64,000 nt of DNA from Batillaria attramentaria. Lineage: Eukaryota > Mollusca > Gastropoda > Batillariidae. The stretch is from contig JACVVK020000151.1 of the NCBI GenBank assembly GCA_018292915.2, positions 250,001-314,000 on the forward strand, given 5' to 3'. The translations under genes were made by a program, and so were the position numbers. The notes below the pieces were generated by a model, which ran no database searches, had not been told where the DNA came from, and saw nothing but the letters and a program-made list of their open reading frames with translations. Shown one piece after another: positions 46,550 through 58,062 of this stretch; the stretch's first letter is position 1; each line of letters opens with the position of its first letter.

Positions 46550-48045
46550 TTCAAAACCAGGTTTCATCAGCTATGCATGGTAGAAGAAATCGACTTTGAA
46601 AATAAATTCTTGTAACAGATCAGTTCATGGGCCCTCAACGTCAGTATCATCCGCTTGGCAAACTATGATCAGTGTTGGTCAGTGAAAGATCACGTGACAA
46701 ATTGTCGTCTGGCCCACACGTTCAATACGCATAACCCGCTTTTAACAACCTCCCACCACAGTTTCCGCTCACCCTGGCGGATCTATCTGCCAATCGCGTT
46801 CTTTAAGTTCAGTGAGTGAAATGAGATAGTCGTGGAATGTGATAGTCAGAGAACGCGCCGCCATTACTGACGTGGATTCCCAGACCGTTGTGAAGTAATG
46901 ATTCCAACCTGCAGGCTTTTTCTAGAACCAATATTTATATTTATTTATAAAAGGGGGAAGACGCTGGTCAGCTAATGCGTGGAATGCTAAACTACGCCCA
47001 GAGTTACCTTCCCGTGCTGAGTGCAAAATAAGTTGGTATGTCAAAACACCAGATGTAAACGCCAGGCTGCCATTTTCAGTCAGCAATCTCTAATTCAGTC
47101 CATGTGTTGCCAACTGTCTGTCGGTTGTTTATCGTACAGGAATAAACCTGGCTACAAATAGACATCGACGCATTTTCAATAAACCTACGTGTTTGGATTT
47201 CAAGTATTTTAGGCGTACTGAGAACTGCGGAAGGCGTCATTTCCTTTCGTCTGTATTCTTCACGCTGATCTCCCCGAGTAATCTCTTCCCACCCCCCACC
47301 CCCCCAACCCCCCGGCTCATCAGTGGTCTAAAACCAAAAGTACTTTGTGTCTTTTTCTTATTAAGTGCTGTTTTGTTTTGTTTTGTTTCTTGCAAATTCT
47401 AACGGTGGGAAAGTGAGCATGTTACATTGCCAGGTTCACGCCAGTGAACTTAGTGGAGATGCTGATCTTGTAACAGGTTACATTGATAAATAACATGAAG
47501 AGTTCCTGAAGGGTTCCCAACTGATGAATATTCAGCAGACAAACCGATACACGTATAATTATGGTTGCTGACGTATACCGGCATTTACGTCGGAATGGGG
47601 TGTACGGGTGTAAATCTGTTATGTAACAAGTGTTATAAAAATCGCTTTGCTGCAATACCTACAGTATAAACATGGCTAGTCCCTACTGACAAGTGACCTT
47701 TGCCGGCTGCGGGACTTCTTAGAAAGGTCAACGTGATGAGATCTCTACCACTGAGTGTACTGGATTCGGTGGCAGGCGACAGTTGGGCGATACGCTATCG
47801 ATACAGGCGTCAAACTGTTAACACCTATACCCCCTCCCCCCACCCGACCACCACCCGACCACCACCCCTAGCCCTCTATACGTCACCCGGCACACGCACG
47901 GGTACCACGTGCTGCCAGTCTAGAAGAGCGCGAGGACAATGCAAGTAAAGTGATTCCTGCGATATACTGGAAGTGACTTACACTGGAACTTTCCCTGCCA
48001 GAGTTTCAATAGTCCGGTTACTAACATTCCCAGGTTGCGCCACTT
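46550..48045. other. Intergenic stretch, no gene recognised
   Basis: Mostly unique sequence with one TCACGTGA (46690). No exon supported. Confidence 0.4.
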
Positions 48046-48640
48046 ACAGTACCAGTACCTGGCAGCTTCTGTACGGTACCAGTACCTGGCAGCTTCTGTA
48101 CAGTACCAGTACCTGGCAGCTTCTGTACGGTACCAGTACCTGGCAGCTTCTGTACAGTACCAGTACCTGGCAGCTTCTGTACGGTACCAGTACCTGGCAG
48201 CTTCTGTACAGTACCAGTACCTGGCAGCTTCTGTACGGTACCAGTACCTGGCAGCTTCTGTACAGTACCAGTACCTGGCAGCTTCTGTACGGTACCAGTA
48301 CCTGGCAGCTTCTGTACGGTACCAGTACCTGGCAGCTTCTGTACGGTACCAGTACCTGGCAGCTTCTGTACAGTACCGGTACCTGGCAGCTTCTGTACAG
48401 TACCAGTACCTGGCAGCTTCTGTACGGTACCGGTACCTGGCAGCTTCTGTACAGTACCAGTACCTGGCAGCTTCTGTACAGTACCAGTACCTGGCAGCTT
48501 CTGTACAGTACCAGTACCTGGCAGCTTCTGTACAGTACCAGTACCTGGCAGCTTCTGTACAGTACCAGTACCTGGCAGCTTCTGTACAGTACCAGTACCT
48601 GGCAGATTCTGTACAGTACCAGTACCTGGCAGCTTCTGAA
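48046..48640. repeat. 27-bp minisatellite, 22 copies
   Basis: The unit CAGTACCAGTACCTGGCAGC TTCTGTA has CAGTACC/CGGTACC variants. In the first eight units the two variants strictly alternate, giving a 54-bp higher-order repeat. Because 27 is divisible by three, at least four frames on both strands stay open (apparent proteins up to 328 residues); these are not genes. Confidence 0.97.
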
Positions 48641-48680
48641 AGTTACACGACTGTTTACTTCTAATCTCCAGCTGGTGGAG

Positions 48681-48764
48681 GACAAGGTGGGTGGGGGGGG
48701 GACAAGGTGGGTGGGGGGGGGACAAGGTGGGTGGGGGGGGGACAAGGTGGGTGGGGGGGGGGGG
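48681..48764. repeat. 20-bp G-rich repeat, four copies
   Basis: Four copies of GACAAGGTGGGTGGGGGGGG, the last extended by more G. Strong G-quadruplex potential on the + strand. Confidence 0.95.
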
Positions 48765-49101
48765 AGTACTCATAAAGAACTTCGGCCGTCCCAGGTTGTG
48801 TTCCTTAGTTCACGGCGATTTCCGTGGAGGTTTCTTACACAGGTGCACGCGTCCAGTTCATCGTCCTTGTCTTTCTCGCCATTCTGCCCACACTGGGAAG
48901 TAAGTCTCGCGCGCAGTTATTGCGTGTGCTTATGCCTTCGCACATACAACCTTGCATAACTATCAAGTGTGCACGTTAAAGATCCCACTTCATACGACTG
49001 ACAGGACAGCGAAGCAATTCCACACCGTACATGCAGGAAAAGAAAAGCTGGCGCTATACTTGAGCGACGCGCTGTCCCTCGGGGGAAGCAGTTCGAATTT
49101 C

Positions 49102-49333
49102 CCTTACTATCGTAATGGGCCTCAGTATGGGCCTTACTATCGTAATGGGCCTCAGTATGGGCCTTACTATCGTAATGGGCCTCAGTATGGGCCTTACTAT
49201 CGTAATGGGCCTCAGTATGGGCCTTACTATCGTAATGGGCCTCAGTATGGGCCTTACTATCGTAATGGGCCTCAGTATGGGCCTTACTATCGTAATGGGC
49301 CTCAGTATGGGCCTTACTATCGTAATGGGCCTC
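49102..49333. repeat. 30-bp minisatellite, 7.7 identical copies
   Basis: Identical 30-bp units (CCTTACTATCGTAATGGGCC TCAGTATGGG). One + frame reads a decapeptide NGPQYGPYYR, but the frame is open on both strands and no exon signals were found. Confidence 0.96.
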
Positions 49334-50484
49334 ATATGAAAATTTGACTAAGGTAAGAATAATGCTTCCGTTTGCTGGTCGCATGCTGTTCATTCTTACT
49401 GACGCTGCCTGTGCCGGCCCTACCCCTGCACCAAACTACAGCTTGATGACGTATGACATGATGACCCATTAAGTTACTCCCTTACGTACTTGTGGCTGCC
49501 GGGTACGTCTCGAGTGATAGTCCCTAATCCATGATGTCGAGTGATAGTCCCTAATCCATGATGTCGCGGACTAGAACTCGTTGTCCTTAATCTGGTCAGG
49601 TCATCGTACAAGTGGTCACTCAGCTGCCCCTCGCCCAAGGACTCGGGAGGGGGGGGGGGCTGAGGAACATAGGAACATTTAAGGACAGGAGGAGAGGTGT
49701 GGGGTGGGGAGGGGGGCTTGATCCGGCAGTGAGAAACGACCTTTTGATGCTTGTGATCGGGCGCCGTATCAACCGAGGACTGTCCGACACGCCTGATTGC
49801 CACAAGACACCCAGGTAGGTGTGTGTGTGTGTGTGTGTTTTTTTGTTTGTTTGTTTTTTTTTGGGGGGGGGGGGAGCGGGCTTATCCACTCCTCGGTGAC
49901 ACTTCAATCTGACACGTGGCCCTGGTGTCAAACGAGGCTTGCTGAGGGAGGTAATTGCACAAGAGGGAGATAAACGTCTGTAGGTACCGAGTACCACTTG
50001 CCAGCTACCATCAGGATCGTATGGTATGCCGGCCGGCGACACTAGTGAGAAGTAAACATACAGTCGGCACCACACGGCTTGTCCTTCAAGGTTGTTGCTA
50101 TTGGTGGTGGTGTATGCCGTCGTAAATGTCGTTGCAGTTTACCGCGTGAACGCTGTTCAGATCAGGTAGGCTGAGTAAAGATTAATGTCCGACACCACTG
50201 AGACATCGCGGTACTGAAGCTGTCACTGTCGGCTCGGGACCCGTTTCCCGCCACTTACATTAATTACCAAACACTGGTGTTAACAGGTGTCAAGCGGTCA
50301 CCCGGCGACACATACTCGATTGATCTTGTCGGGCCACACACACTCGATTGATATGACCTCACCATGTCAGGGTGTCACTTGAGATGAGGTGGGCATTAAA
50401 GGGGCATTAACAGTGTGTCACTATGAGCATGTCACATTCCTTCTGGTGCTTCATTTCCCCTGCCACTCATACAGCTTCACGCTC
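49334..50484. other. Intergenic stretch, no gene recognised
   Basis: Holds a 27-bp duplication (about 49511-49565), a short GT tract and G-runs at 49649 and 49862. Confidence 0.4.
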
Positions 50485-51015
50485 TCCTATAAAATAAATA
50501 TCATAAACATCCTATAACATAAATATCATAAACATCCTATAACATAAACATCATAAACATCCTATAACATAAACATCATAAACATCCTATAACATAAATA
50601 TCATAAACATCCTATAACATAAATATCATAAACATCCTATAACATAAACATCATAAACATCCTATAACATAAACATCATAAACATCCTATAACATAAACA
50701 TCATAAACATCCTATAACATAAACATCATAAACATCCTATAACATAAACATCATAAACATCCTATAACATAAACATCATAAACATCCTATAACATAAACA
50801 TCATAAACATCCTATAACATAAACATCCTATAACATAAACATCATAAACATCCTATAACATAAACATCATAAACATCGTATAACATAAACATCATAAACA
50901 TCCTATAACATAAACATCCTATAACATAAACATCGTAAACATCCTATAACATAAACATCGTAAACATCCTATAACATAAACATCGTAAACATCCTATAAC
51001 ATAAACATCATTAAA
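50485..51015. repeat. 25-bp AT-rich minisatellite, about 21 copies
   Basis: The unit CCTATAACATAAACATCATAAACAT varies at AAATAT/AAACAT and CATCGT/CATCAT, and has occasional units lacking the second half. Confidence 0.96.
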
Positions 51016-51732
51016 CATCCAAACATTAAATGCAGGTCACACGAGTCAAGCACTTGTCAAGGCCGGAACTAGCCAAGCAAGCGATGGCGAGGGGGAGGGG
51101 GGGGTGAAAGAGGAGGGTGGGTAGGGAGTGAGAGAGAATTTGGAAGCGGGCCACGCCAGTTCCTTATATCGATGACTTGCATGGCCAATCTGTGCGAAAG
51201 TACACTGTAAATCCTACAGGGTGTTACGGCAGATAAGGGTACAGAGAGTCACGTGCCAACATGCGGCAACTGATCAGCTAGTGAGACAGGTGAAACAGCA
51301 AACCGCTTATCAACACCTTACCTCCAGTAGCTGGCAAGGCGAGAAGACATTGTAGTGAGCGAGGTGTCAACTCTACTCATTGTGATGCTAATAAACCCGA
51401 CGATATCAAGTTTGAGTGGCATCCAAGAAGTCACACGTGAATGAAATCGTCTTCTTGCAAATGGAACCGGTTCTGCAGGGAATGCAGTACGAATACCAAT
51501 GCTGAATATGAACAGACGGTTGTTTTGTTTTGTTTTGTTTTGTTTTGTTTTATGGCCAACGTTGTTGTTTGTTCAGTTTTTCTTTATAGCGGTCACGTGC
51601 TTGAGCAAATGACAATAATATGTTCTGCACATAAAATTGAGATAAAACCATCACCAGCTGAAGGAAGGAAAGGCTGTAGTCTCCGTCTTCTCGTGAGGCA
51701 CCTCCCAAAATGAAAAATATACATTCATCGTA

Positions 51733-51782
<50 letters not shown>

Positions 51783-52511
51783 CTAAAAAACAAAATAAAA
51801 AACAGGCCCTCGTATACGAAACCAAAGAAAATGAAGGATGAAACTATAATTTTATCAAATCAACAAGCCAATGCTCTGCATGTCGCAGACAAATATGTCT
51901 ACACACAAGACATCATGCCATGAGCATACAAAGTCAAGTCAAGTTAAAGTACATCTCACTCTCCAGGGTCTGTATGTAAAACTGAGGTTAGTTTAACCCA
52001 AGGCTACGGGCTGAACCCAGACTAGGACAAAAGAAACCCCAAAACAAAATTAAATAAAAAAGGAAGCGAAGAAAGAAAGACAAAAATCCTTCTAAAACGG
52101 CCCCGCTTCCGGATTTAAAACAAACAAAAAAAAACCCAGAAAATTTAACCCTAGAGCTAGTTTAGTTCGAGGTTAGACTCTAACCCGGGGCTAAACTCCC
52201 TAACCCCGACTTTTACATGCGGGCCCAGAACTTGAACTAGCGGGTGGTCAACATTAGAGTGTTATATTTCCCTGTGGCGTGTTACAACCGTGAGTATACA
52301 CACACAATGCTTTGCCTGTTGGCCGCCCCTAATGCCCTCCACAAAGTCACGGCGATTTGTGATCAGCAGCAAAGAATGTTACAAATGGCAATATAAAATC
52401 ATAAAGGTAAAAACAAACGAAACGACCCCTATGTTGTGAGCACCAAGGGAGGTATTTCTATTGCCCTCCCAGCAACTGGGACTGAAAAGATAACCGGTGT
52501 TGGTATTTCAG
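51016..52511. other. Intergenic stretch with simple repeats
   Basis: Contains (TTTTG)n near 51523-51549, (CA)n 51735-51780 and a possible minus-strand LINE tail near 51930-51945 (AAGTC repeats). No exon supported. Confidence 0.4.
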
Positions 52512-52538
52512 GCATGATCGGCGGCTTGATTTCAAAAC
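52512..52538 (+). other. Candidate 27-nt exon
   Basis: Flanked by the acceptor GGTATTTCAG and the donor C/GTAAGTAC, phase 1-1, in the middle of an open frame (STKGGISIALPATGTEKITG... SGMIGGLISK). It splices in frame to 53275. Product unknown; could be chance. Confidence 0.2.
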
Positions 52539-52631
52539 GTAAGTACGTGACACAGTGGGGTGTAAAACCTGACTACCTCTCATTAAACACTCGCAAACAT
52601 GCTTCACATCAAATCAAAACTGCTTCAGACT

Positions 52632-52684
<53 letters not shown>

Positions 52685-52748
52685 AATTGCGAAGACGTCC
52701 ACTAGTGGGGTTCACTGACTTGTCGTGTGGTGGCGGAACAGAAAATAT

Positions 52749-52800
52749 TGCTAGCCAGATGACGTCAGTTAGCGTTGCCAGATGACGTCAGTTAGCGTTG
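52749..52800. repeat. 23-bp duplication carrying two CRE palindromes
   Basis: Two copies of GCCAGATGACGTCAGTTAGC, each with TGACGTCA (52760 and 52783). Confidence 0.85.
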
Positions 52801-52845
52801 CGTTTAGTCCTTGTTACATACCTTCACTCAACTTACGCTTGTCGT

Positions 52846-52876
<31 letters not shown>

Positions 52877-53274
52877 TTAATAAAGATAGAATAAATAAAT
52901 AAAAATAGAAATAATAATACAATGCAATGTTTTGTGCTTTTTGTTGATCAGTTGAGACCGGGTCAGTAACTGATCAAGGCGAATAAAATCAGATATTGCA
53001 GTAAACGCGGCACAAAACTGACTAAACGCGGCACAAAACTGACTCTCCTTTTTCATTGGTTGACAGGCAGGCCAGATAGGAACATCATTATTTGAGGAAC
53101 GTTGCCATCAGTGACTCACGGTCCGACAGTCAGGCAGTCAGACAGTCAGGCAGTCAGGCATGTAGATTGTGACTATTAGCTTGAACGCTGTTCATCTAAT
53201 GAGCTTCTCGAGTTTTCGTAACAGCAAAGGGCAAGTAAACCCTCAAAATACCATCGGTAATCTCCCTCTTTCAG

Positions 53275-53306
53275 CGAAGAAGGTGCAACAGCGACGTTCG
53301 CGCTGA
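53275..53306 (+). other. Candidate short terminal exon
   Basis: A strong acceptor TCTCCCTCTTTCAG is followed by an in-frame continuation KKVQQRRSR and TGA (53304-53306) if joined in phase 1 to 52538. An AATAAA follows at 53729-53734. Low confidence because no family was recognised. Confidence 0.2.
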
Positions 53307-53860
53307 AGACGCGCCCGAGACTGGTGGCAGTGGCTAGAGGCTAGAGACGCCTGTGTATATTTCAGCCCCACTAAATGTCCGCTAATCTTATCGGCGATAC
53401 AGCCCTACCCTTTGAAAGAGAATTTTCGTAGAAGAGGTGCGTCCAAAGTTGTGATAAGGTTCGGCGCACATGTATACTGCGCAAAAACAAGGGGAAACAA
53501 CCACGCCATACGTCAGATTGAGACATTTTAAATGTTCACCACAGATTTTTAACCTTCACACATTTTCTCCCCCCCCCCCCCTTCCCCCGCCCCCCCCCCC
53601 CCCCCCCCCCCCGCCACACACACACATTGTCCAAGCTAGGGATTACTGGCGCCAGATGATGTAAGAGGATTTACCCAAAACGGAATGTACATTCTGAACA
53701 GGATCTGAGAGGAAACGAGACCTCATCAAATAAAGAATTAATTGGGTTTTTATTGAATGAAATAATAATGTTTGAAGGGACCTTTGTCGCCCGTCGCCCT
53801 CAGTGTCCATGACATACGTGGTGGTTTACTGGCCTTGTCAACATAGAATTGTAGAAGTTC

Positions 53861-54039
53861 GGGAGGTGGGTGGGTGGGTGTTTGGGGGTTTAACGTCCTT
53901 TTCCACCACATACGGGTGATATCAAAGGCGGGGCAATGGTGAAAAAGCCAGCACAAATATTTGGCCCCAGCCGGGATACGAACTCAAGACCCGAGCATTA
54001 GAAGTCCAACGCTCTACCATTCGGCCACCCCGGCTCCCC
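53861..54039 (-). mobile_element. tRNA-Arg(UCU)-like SINE, full length, with target duplication
   Basis: A minus-strand copy of the element at 32758: tRNA-like head at 54039-53965, body, and a tail CCCAAACACCCACC. The 8-bp direct repeat TAGAAGTT flanks it (53853-53860 and 54040-54047). A long C-run sits just upstream at about 53568-53612. Confidence 0.88.
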
Positions 54040-54091
54040 TAGAAGTTGGGGGGAAATACCATACCTTTATGTAGACTAACTGCTATAGCAG

Positions 54092-54330
54092 ATTTATTAT
54101 CATCTGAGAAGTGCGCCCACACTGTCTGTTTTTAAGAGCAACCTTAAAACGTTCCTCTTTCGTAAAGCTTTCCAGTAATTTCCCGTGTCAGTAACTCGTC
54201 AGTTTCACCAGTGTATGCCTGTCCACTGTTTGTAAAATGTGGGTGAGTATCGGTGAGTGATTGGCGCACTGAGTTCATTCTAAAGAAATGCGCCCTACAA
54301 ATACCATTTATTATTGTTGTTGTTGTTGAT
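54092..54330 (+). mobile_element. LINE 3' remnant
   Basis: An in-frame 28-residue remnant (54092-54178) contains LRSAPTLSVFKSNLKTFLFR then KAFQ and TAA. The pattern LR-S-P-LS-FKS-LKT-LF is the usual C-terminus of several non-LTR reverse transcriptase polyproteins. A short 3'UTR follows, ending in a (TTG)n tract at 54311. Confidence 0.7.
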
Positions 54331-54461
54331 GTTGTTGTTGGGGTCGCTACTGATTAGTAGCAGTAGTAGTTGTGTTTGTGTTAGTATTGTTGTAGCATGG
54401 GTATTTTGTCCGTCCACAATAATATCTACACAACTGGGGACGAACCCACCTTACTGTCCTG

Positions 54462-54556
54462 TTCACCTTACTGTCCTGTTCACCTTATTGTCCTGTTCAC
54501 CTTATTGTCCTGTGCTTCTCCCGTACATCCTTAAACTCCCAAACACCCACCCACCC
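54462..54556 (+). repeat. 17-bp tandem repeat next to a SINE tail fragment
   Basis: About four copies of CCTTACTGTCCTGTTCA, then TTAAACTCCCAAACACCCAC, which is the SINE tail string. Confidence 0.7.
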
Positions 54557-55541
54557 TCCAACAGATCCTTACCAGTTACAATGCACCTGTCTTGCAGCAT
54601 TTTGTTTCAGTGACGAGACCTTAATTGTATGTTTACGATTTCACAGGACGAGGTCAAACAGCTCCATTTCTACCCTTACCTTCTTTAGCTGTGCAGCTCG
54701 TGTAGATCATCCAAGTGCATCCAGCCAGAAGTAATTGTTTTACGAGCAGAGCGCGCGGGAAAGGGTGGACAGAACTGCAGTGTGTATTTCAGTGGGATGT
54801 TAAATGCTCGCATGACACGCACACAGCCCCACAGTTTCTCTCTAACTGTCCATAATCACACCCCATTTCTTTTCTCGTCTCCGACGCGTCATATTTCGAA
54901 AATAAAACCCTAGCATTACCCCGCCCAGGGCTCAGAACGTTAAAGTCAAAACGCCAGTTATTTTGAACGAAAGACAGGTAGGGTTTCGACTTATTGCACT
55001 GGCCTTGCATAAGAGGATTGCTCGATGTCAAACCTGGTAGCATTCCTGTGGTGTAGGGTTGCAGGGCACAGGTGATGTAAGTGGGTCGTCTGGCATGTCG
55101 GCACTTTAACGATGTGGTTTCTGTTGGCAAAACGGCTGTAATTGTCCCGTTCGCATGTCAGTCAGAAGCCAAACTAAGCGCCGAGGACAATGGAGGGACG
55201 GACTGACAGGTGGGAGACGCTACGATATGAGAAATTGTCAACCGACTTTCTGTTTTGGGAGGAGACGGAGGAGGGGGGGGGGGTATGGCGGCCGGACTGT
55301 TTTTATGGCCATAAACAACAAAGATCGTATCTTTTCCCAATGTATTTGATGAAAGTGCATGTATGAGACGACTGTACGTCTGTTTTGTTGTTGTTGTTGT
55401 TGTTTTTTCTACACAGTTGTAGGAAGAGTCAAACCGACCATTAACAGCCAACACTGACACAACGTTTGGCACTCAGTCCAGTTCTACAGCAGCACACTGT
55501 CAATACAACACACCACAAACTACACGATCGTCTGTCTATTC
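54557..55541. other. Intergenic stretch, no gene recognised
   Basis: Unique sequence with a (TTG)n tract near 55385-55404 and a G-run at 55272. Confidence 0.4.
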
Positions 55542-55611
55542 AATTCAATTCAATTCAATATAACTTTATTGTCTGTCGATAGCAGAAAATTTTCTTCTGG
55601 CTCGCACACAC

Positions 55612-55668
<57 letters not shown>
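55542..55668 (-). mobile_element. LINE 3' tail fragment with (TTGAA)n
   Basis: On the - strand GACAATAAAGTTATATTGAA is followed by (TTGAA)n at 55558-55540, the same tail type as the LINE at 9627. A (CA)n tract of about 60 bp follows at 55607-55668. Confidence 0.6.
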
Positions 55669-55671
<3 letters not shown>

Positions 55672-56697
55672 GCGCACCCCTACATTAATTTATCTAGACA
55701 TATAAATCCATACATATTAAACATGTCTACTGATTAACATTATTGGTAGTTGTCAGTTGTTGTTGTTGTTGTTGTATGCTATATGCTGTATGCCGTATTT
55801 GACATCAGTGAATGTTGTCGGTGCCACTGGCAAAGCTTGTATGCACGTTAGTTACACTGAGATACTAGAGTGTAGCACCATAATGAGGTCGGGCGTATGG
55901 CAGGAACACGGACGATTTGGAAGCGAACACAAGAATTTCCGTGAAGCGAACGAATGTTTCACCTGTGTAAACATTTCTAATTGCTGGCTACAGACGTGAT
56001 GCATGAGGAGCGCTTGGAAAGTGGTCAACCAGACAAACGGTCAGTGACCCCTCGCCATCACGTGACCAACGCTGGATCGGGTCCATCTGACCCACCTTGA
56101 TGACGTCATAACCAATCTAATTGACACCGTCATAGATGTTATCCAGGAGGGAGGCTGTGGAATCGTCATCATTGCGGAAGCGTGTGCCGGGGGACGGAGG
56201 TGGAGATAAGATGTTGTTAATGAGTCTAGAGATTGTCAAGCAGAGTTCTCGTCCTTTAATCCTACAGGTGGCGGGGTAATCAGTGTGAGGTGTGTGTTTG
56301 TTATGTCTATCGGACTGTCAGCTGGCGAAAAGCCATCAACAACACACCGTGTTTGCTCCAAGCTTCATGTTATGGCGGGAATGTAGTCGTCAGGTCGTCA
56401 GGTCGTTTGTCGGTTGAGAAATGTGAGAAATAATGTGAGAAACCACGTCCGGAACGCCAACTGACTCTCTCAGTACCAACATCGTCCACACCCACTAAGC
56501 CACCGACAAACCCGCATCAGTGTCCACGAACTGTTGCTTGAAGAATCAGATAGGAGTCAGATAGGAGTCCGACATCACAGAGCGTAGAAAACGTGAACAA
56601 GTACTCAAGTAGTCAGTGGCCATATTTTATAATTGCCTTCAGTTTGGACCGACTGGAGGCTCAGTGTGTGACTGGTCGTCACTTCCCCGCGGCTGTG

Positions 56698-56806
56698 GGT
56701 GGGTGCGTGGGTGGGTGTTTGGGGGTTTAACGACCTTTTCCACCACATACGGGTGATATCAAAGACGGGGCAACGATGAAAAAGCCAGCACAAATATTTG
56801 GCCCCA
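56698..56806 (-). mobile_element. 5'-truncated SINE copy with 9-bp target duplication
   Basis: Carries only the body and tail of the tRNA-Arg-like SINE; the tRNA head is missing. The direct repeat GCGGCTGTG flanks it (56689-56697 and 56807-56815), so it inserted already truncated, as in target-primed reverse transcription. Confidence 0.82.
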
Positions 56807-56941
56807 GCGGCTGTGCAAACATGCAAGTCGTCTGTATTGATGAACTCAAAGGTGAATTAATAACGGACCTGACACGCGATACTGCAGAGATCGTTCTGAC
56901 ACCGGCCATCACTGACTGAGGCTTACAGTTACCAAATATAT

Positions 56942-57458
56942 ATGCCGCTACTAGTAGCGGACAGCAAGGGTCCCGTGCTAGAAGGTGCTATCGATACAGA
57001 TAGAAAAACAAGAGATAGGGCGTTCTGGCAGGGCCGGAACCCTCCAATTTTTACATTGGCTTTGGAGTTAGTGGGACGACAGGACTTGAAGACCGGAGAG
57101 TGGAAATCAGAACGGCCAACTGAAAGTTTTCCCGAAAAATAGTTCTACATCTGCCGAAGTTGTGAATGAACTGCGCAGCTCGGAACCGATCCACAGATGT
57201 TGGCGGCAGCAGCTGTTTGAAGTTTGAGTGAGTGACAGGTTGTCAGCAGATGAAGGCTGGTCCCAGAATAACTCTTACTTACTACTTCCACATGAAAGGC
57301 AACTGAAGCTGGGCTGGAAAGGGAAGGTAGATAAAGATGGTAAACATTCTGGTAGGGTCAAGGTCTCCTTACTGGCATCTTTCTCACTGATGGTTTCAAC
57401 TGACTTCTATCCGGCTATCCTATTACAGAGTTTGAACGAGCAGGAAACCACGCAATTG

Positions 57459-57461
<3 letters not shown>
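56942..57461 (+). other. Two short unrecognised open frames
   Basis: 56942-57142 (66 codons, MPLLVADSKGPVLEGAIDTD...) and 57228-57461 (77 codons, ...ADEGWSQNNSYLLLPHERQL...) have mixed, protein-like composition and lie outside repeats. No family, splice sites or promoter were recognised. They could be transposon debris. Confidence 0.15.
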
Positions 57462-57518
<57 letters not shown>

Positions 57519-57710
57519 TTGCTGGGTTTCTGTGCGGGCCGGTTCTGTATAACACTGAGTGAAGACGACCCTAATAGCGGGCAGGTCATGAGGCCGGGAA
57601 AGGCCGGACAGCTATCCTACTATACGGGAACAGTCCAGCTGAACACGATTCACTGAGTCCAGTCACACACGGTCAGTGGAGTCTCTGATTTGATGTGATG
57701 GAACTGTTGC

Positions 57711-58062
57711 ATAAACAGCTTCAGTCACGGCTACTGACTGTCATAAACAGCTTCAGTCACGGCTACTGACTGTCATAAACAGCTTCAGTCACGGCTACTG
57801 ACTGTCATAAACAGCTTCAGTCACGGCTACTGACTGTCATAAACAGCTTCAGTCACGGCTACTGACTGTCATAAACAGCTTCAGTCACGGCTACTGACTG
57901 TCATAAACAGCTTCAGTCACGGCTACTGACTGTCATAAACAGCTTCAGTCACGGCTACTGACTGTCACGGCTACTGACTGTCACGGCTACTGACTGTCAC
58001 GGCTACTGACTGTCACGGCTACTGACTGTCACGGCTACTGACAGTCACGGCTACTGACTGTC
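57711..58062. repeat. Nested 32-bp/16-bp minisatellite
   Basis: Eight 32-bp units (AAACAGCTTCAGTCACGGCT ACTGACTGTCAT), followed by about six 16-bp units CACGGCTACTGACTGT, which are the second half of the longer unit. Confidence 0.96.

Noticed and set aside
47973..48959. 328-codon open frame on the + strand and overlapping long frames on both strands
   Set aside because: They exist only because the 27-bp repeat has a period divisible by three and lacks stops; no exon signals or unique domain.
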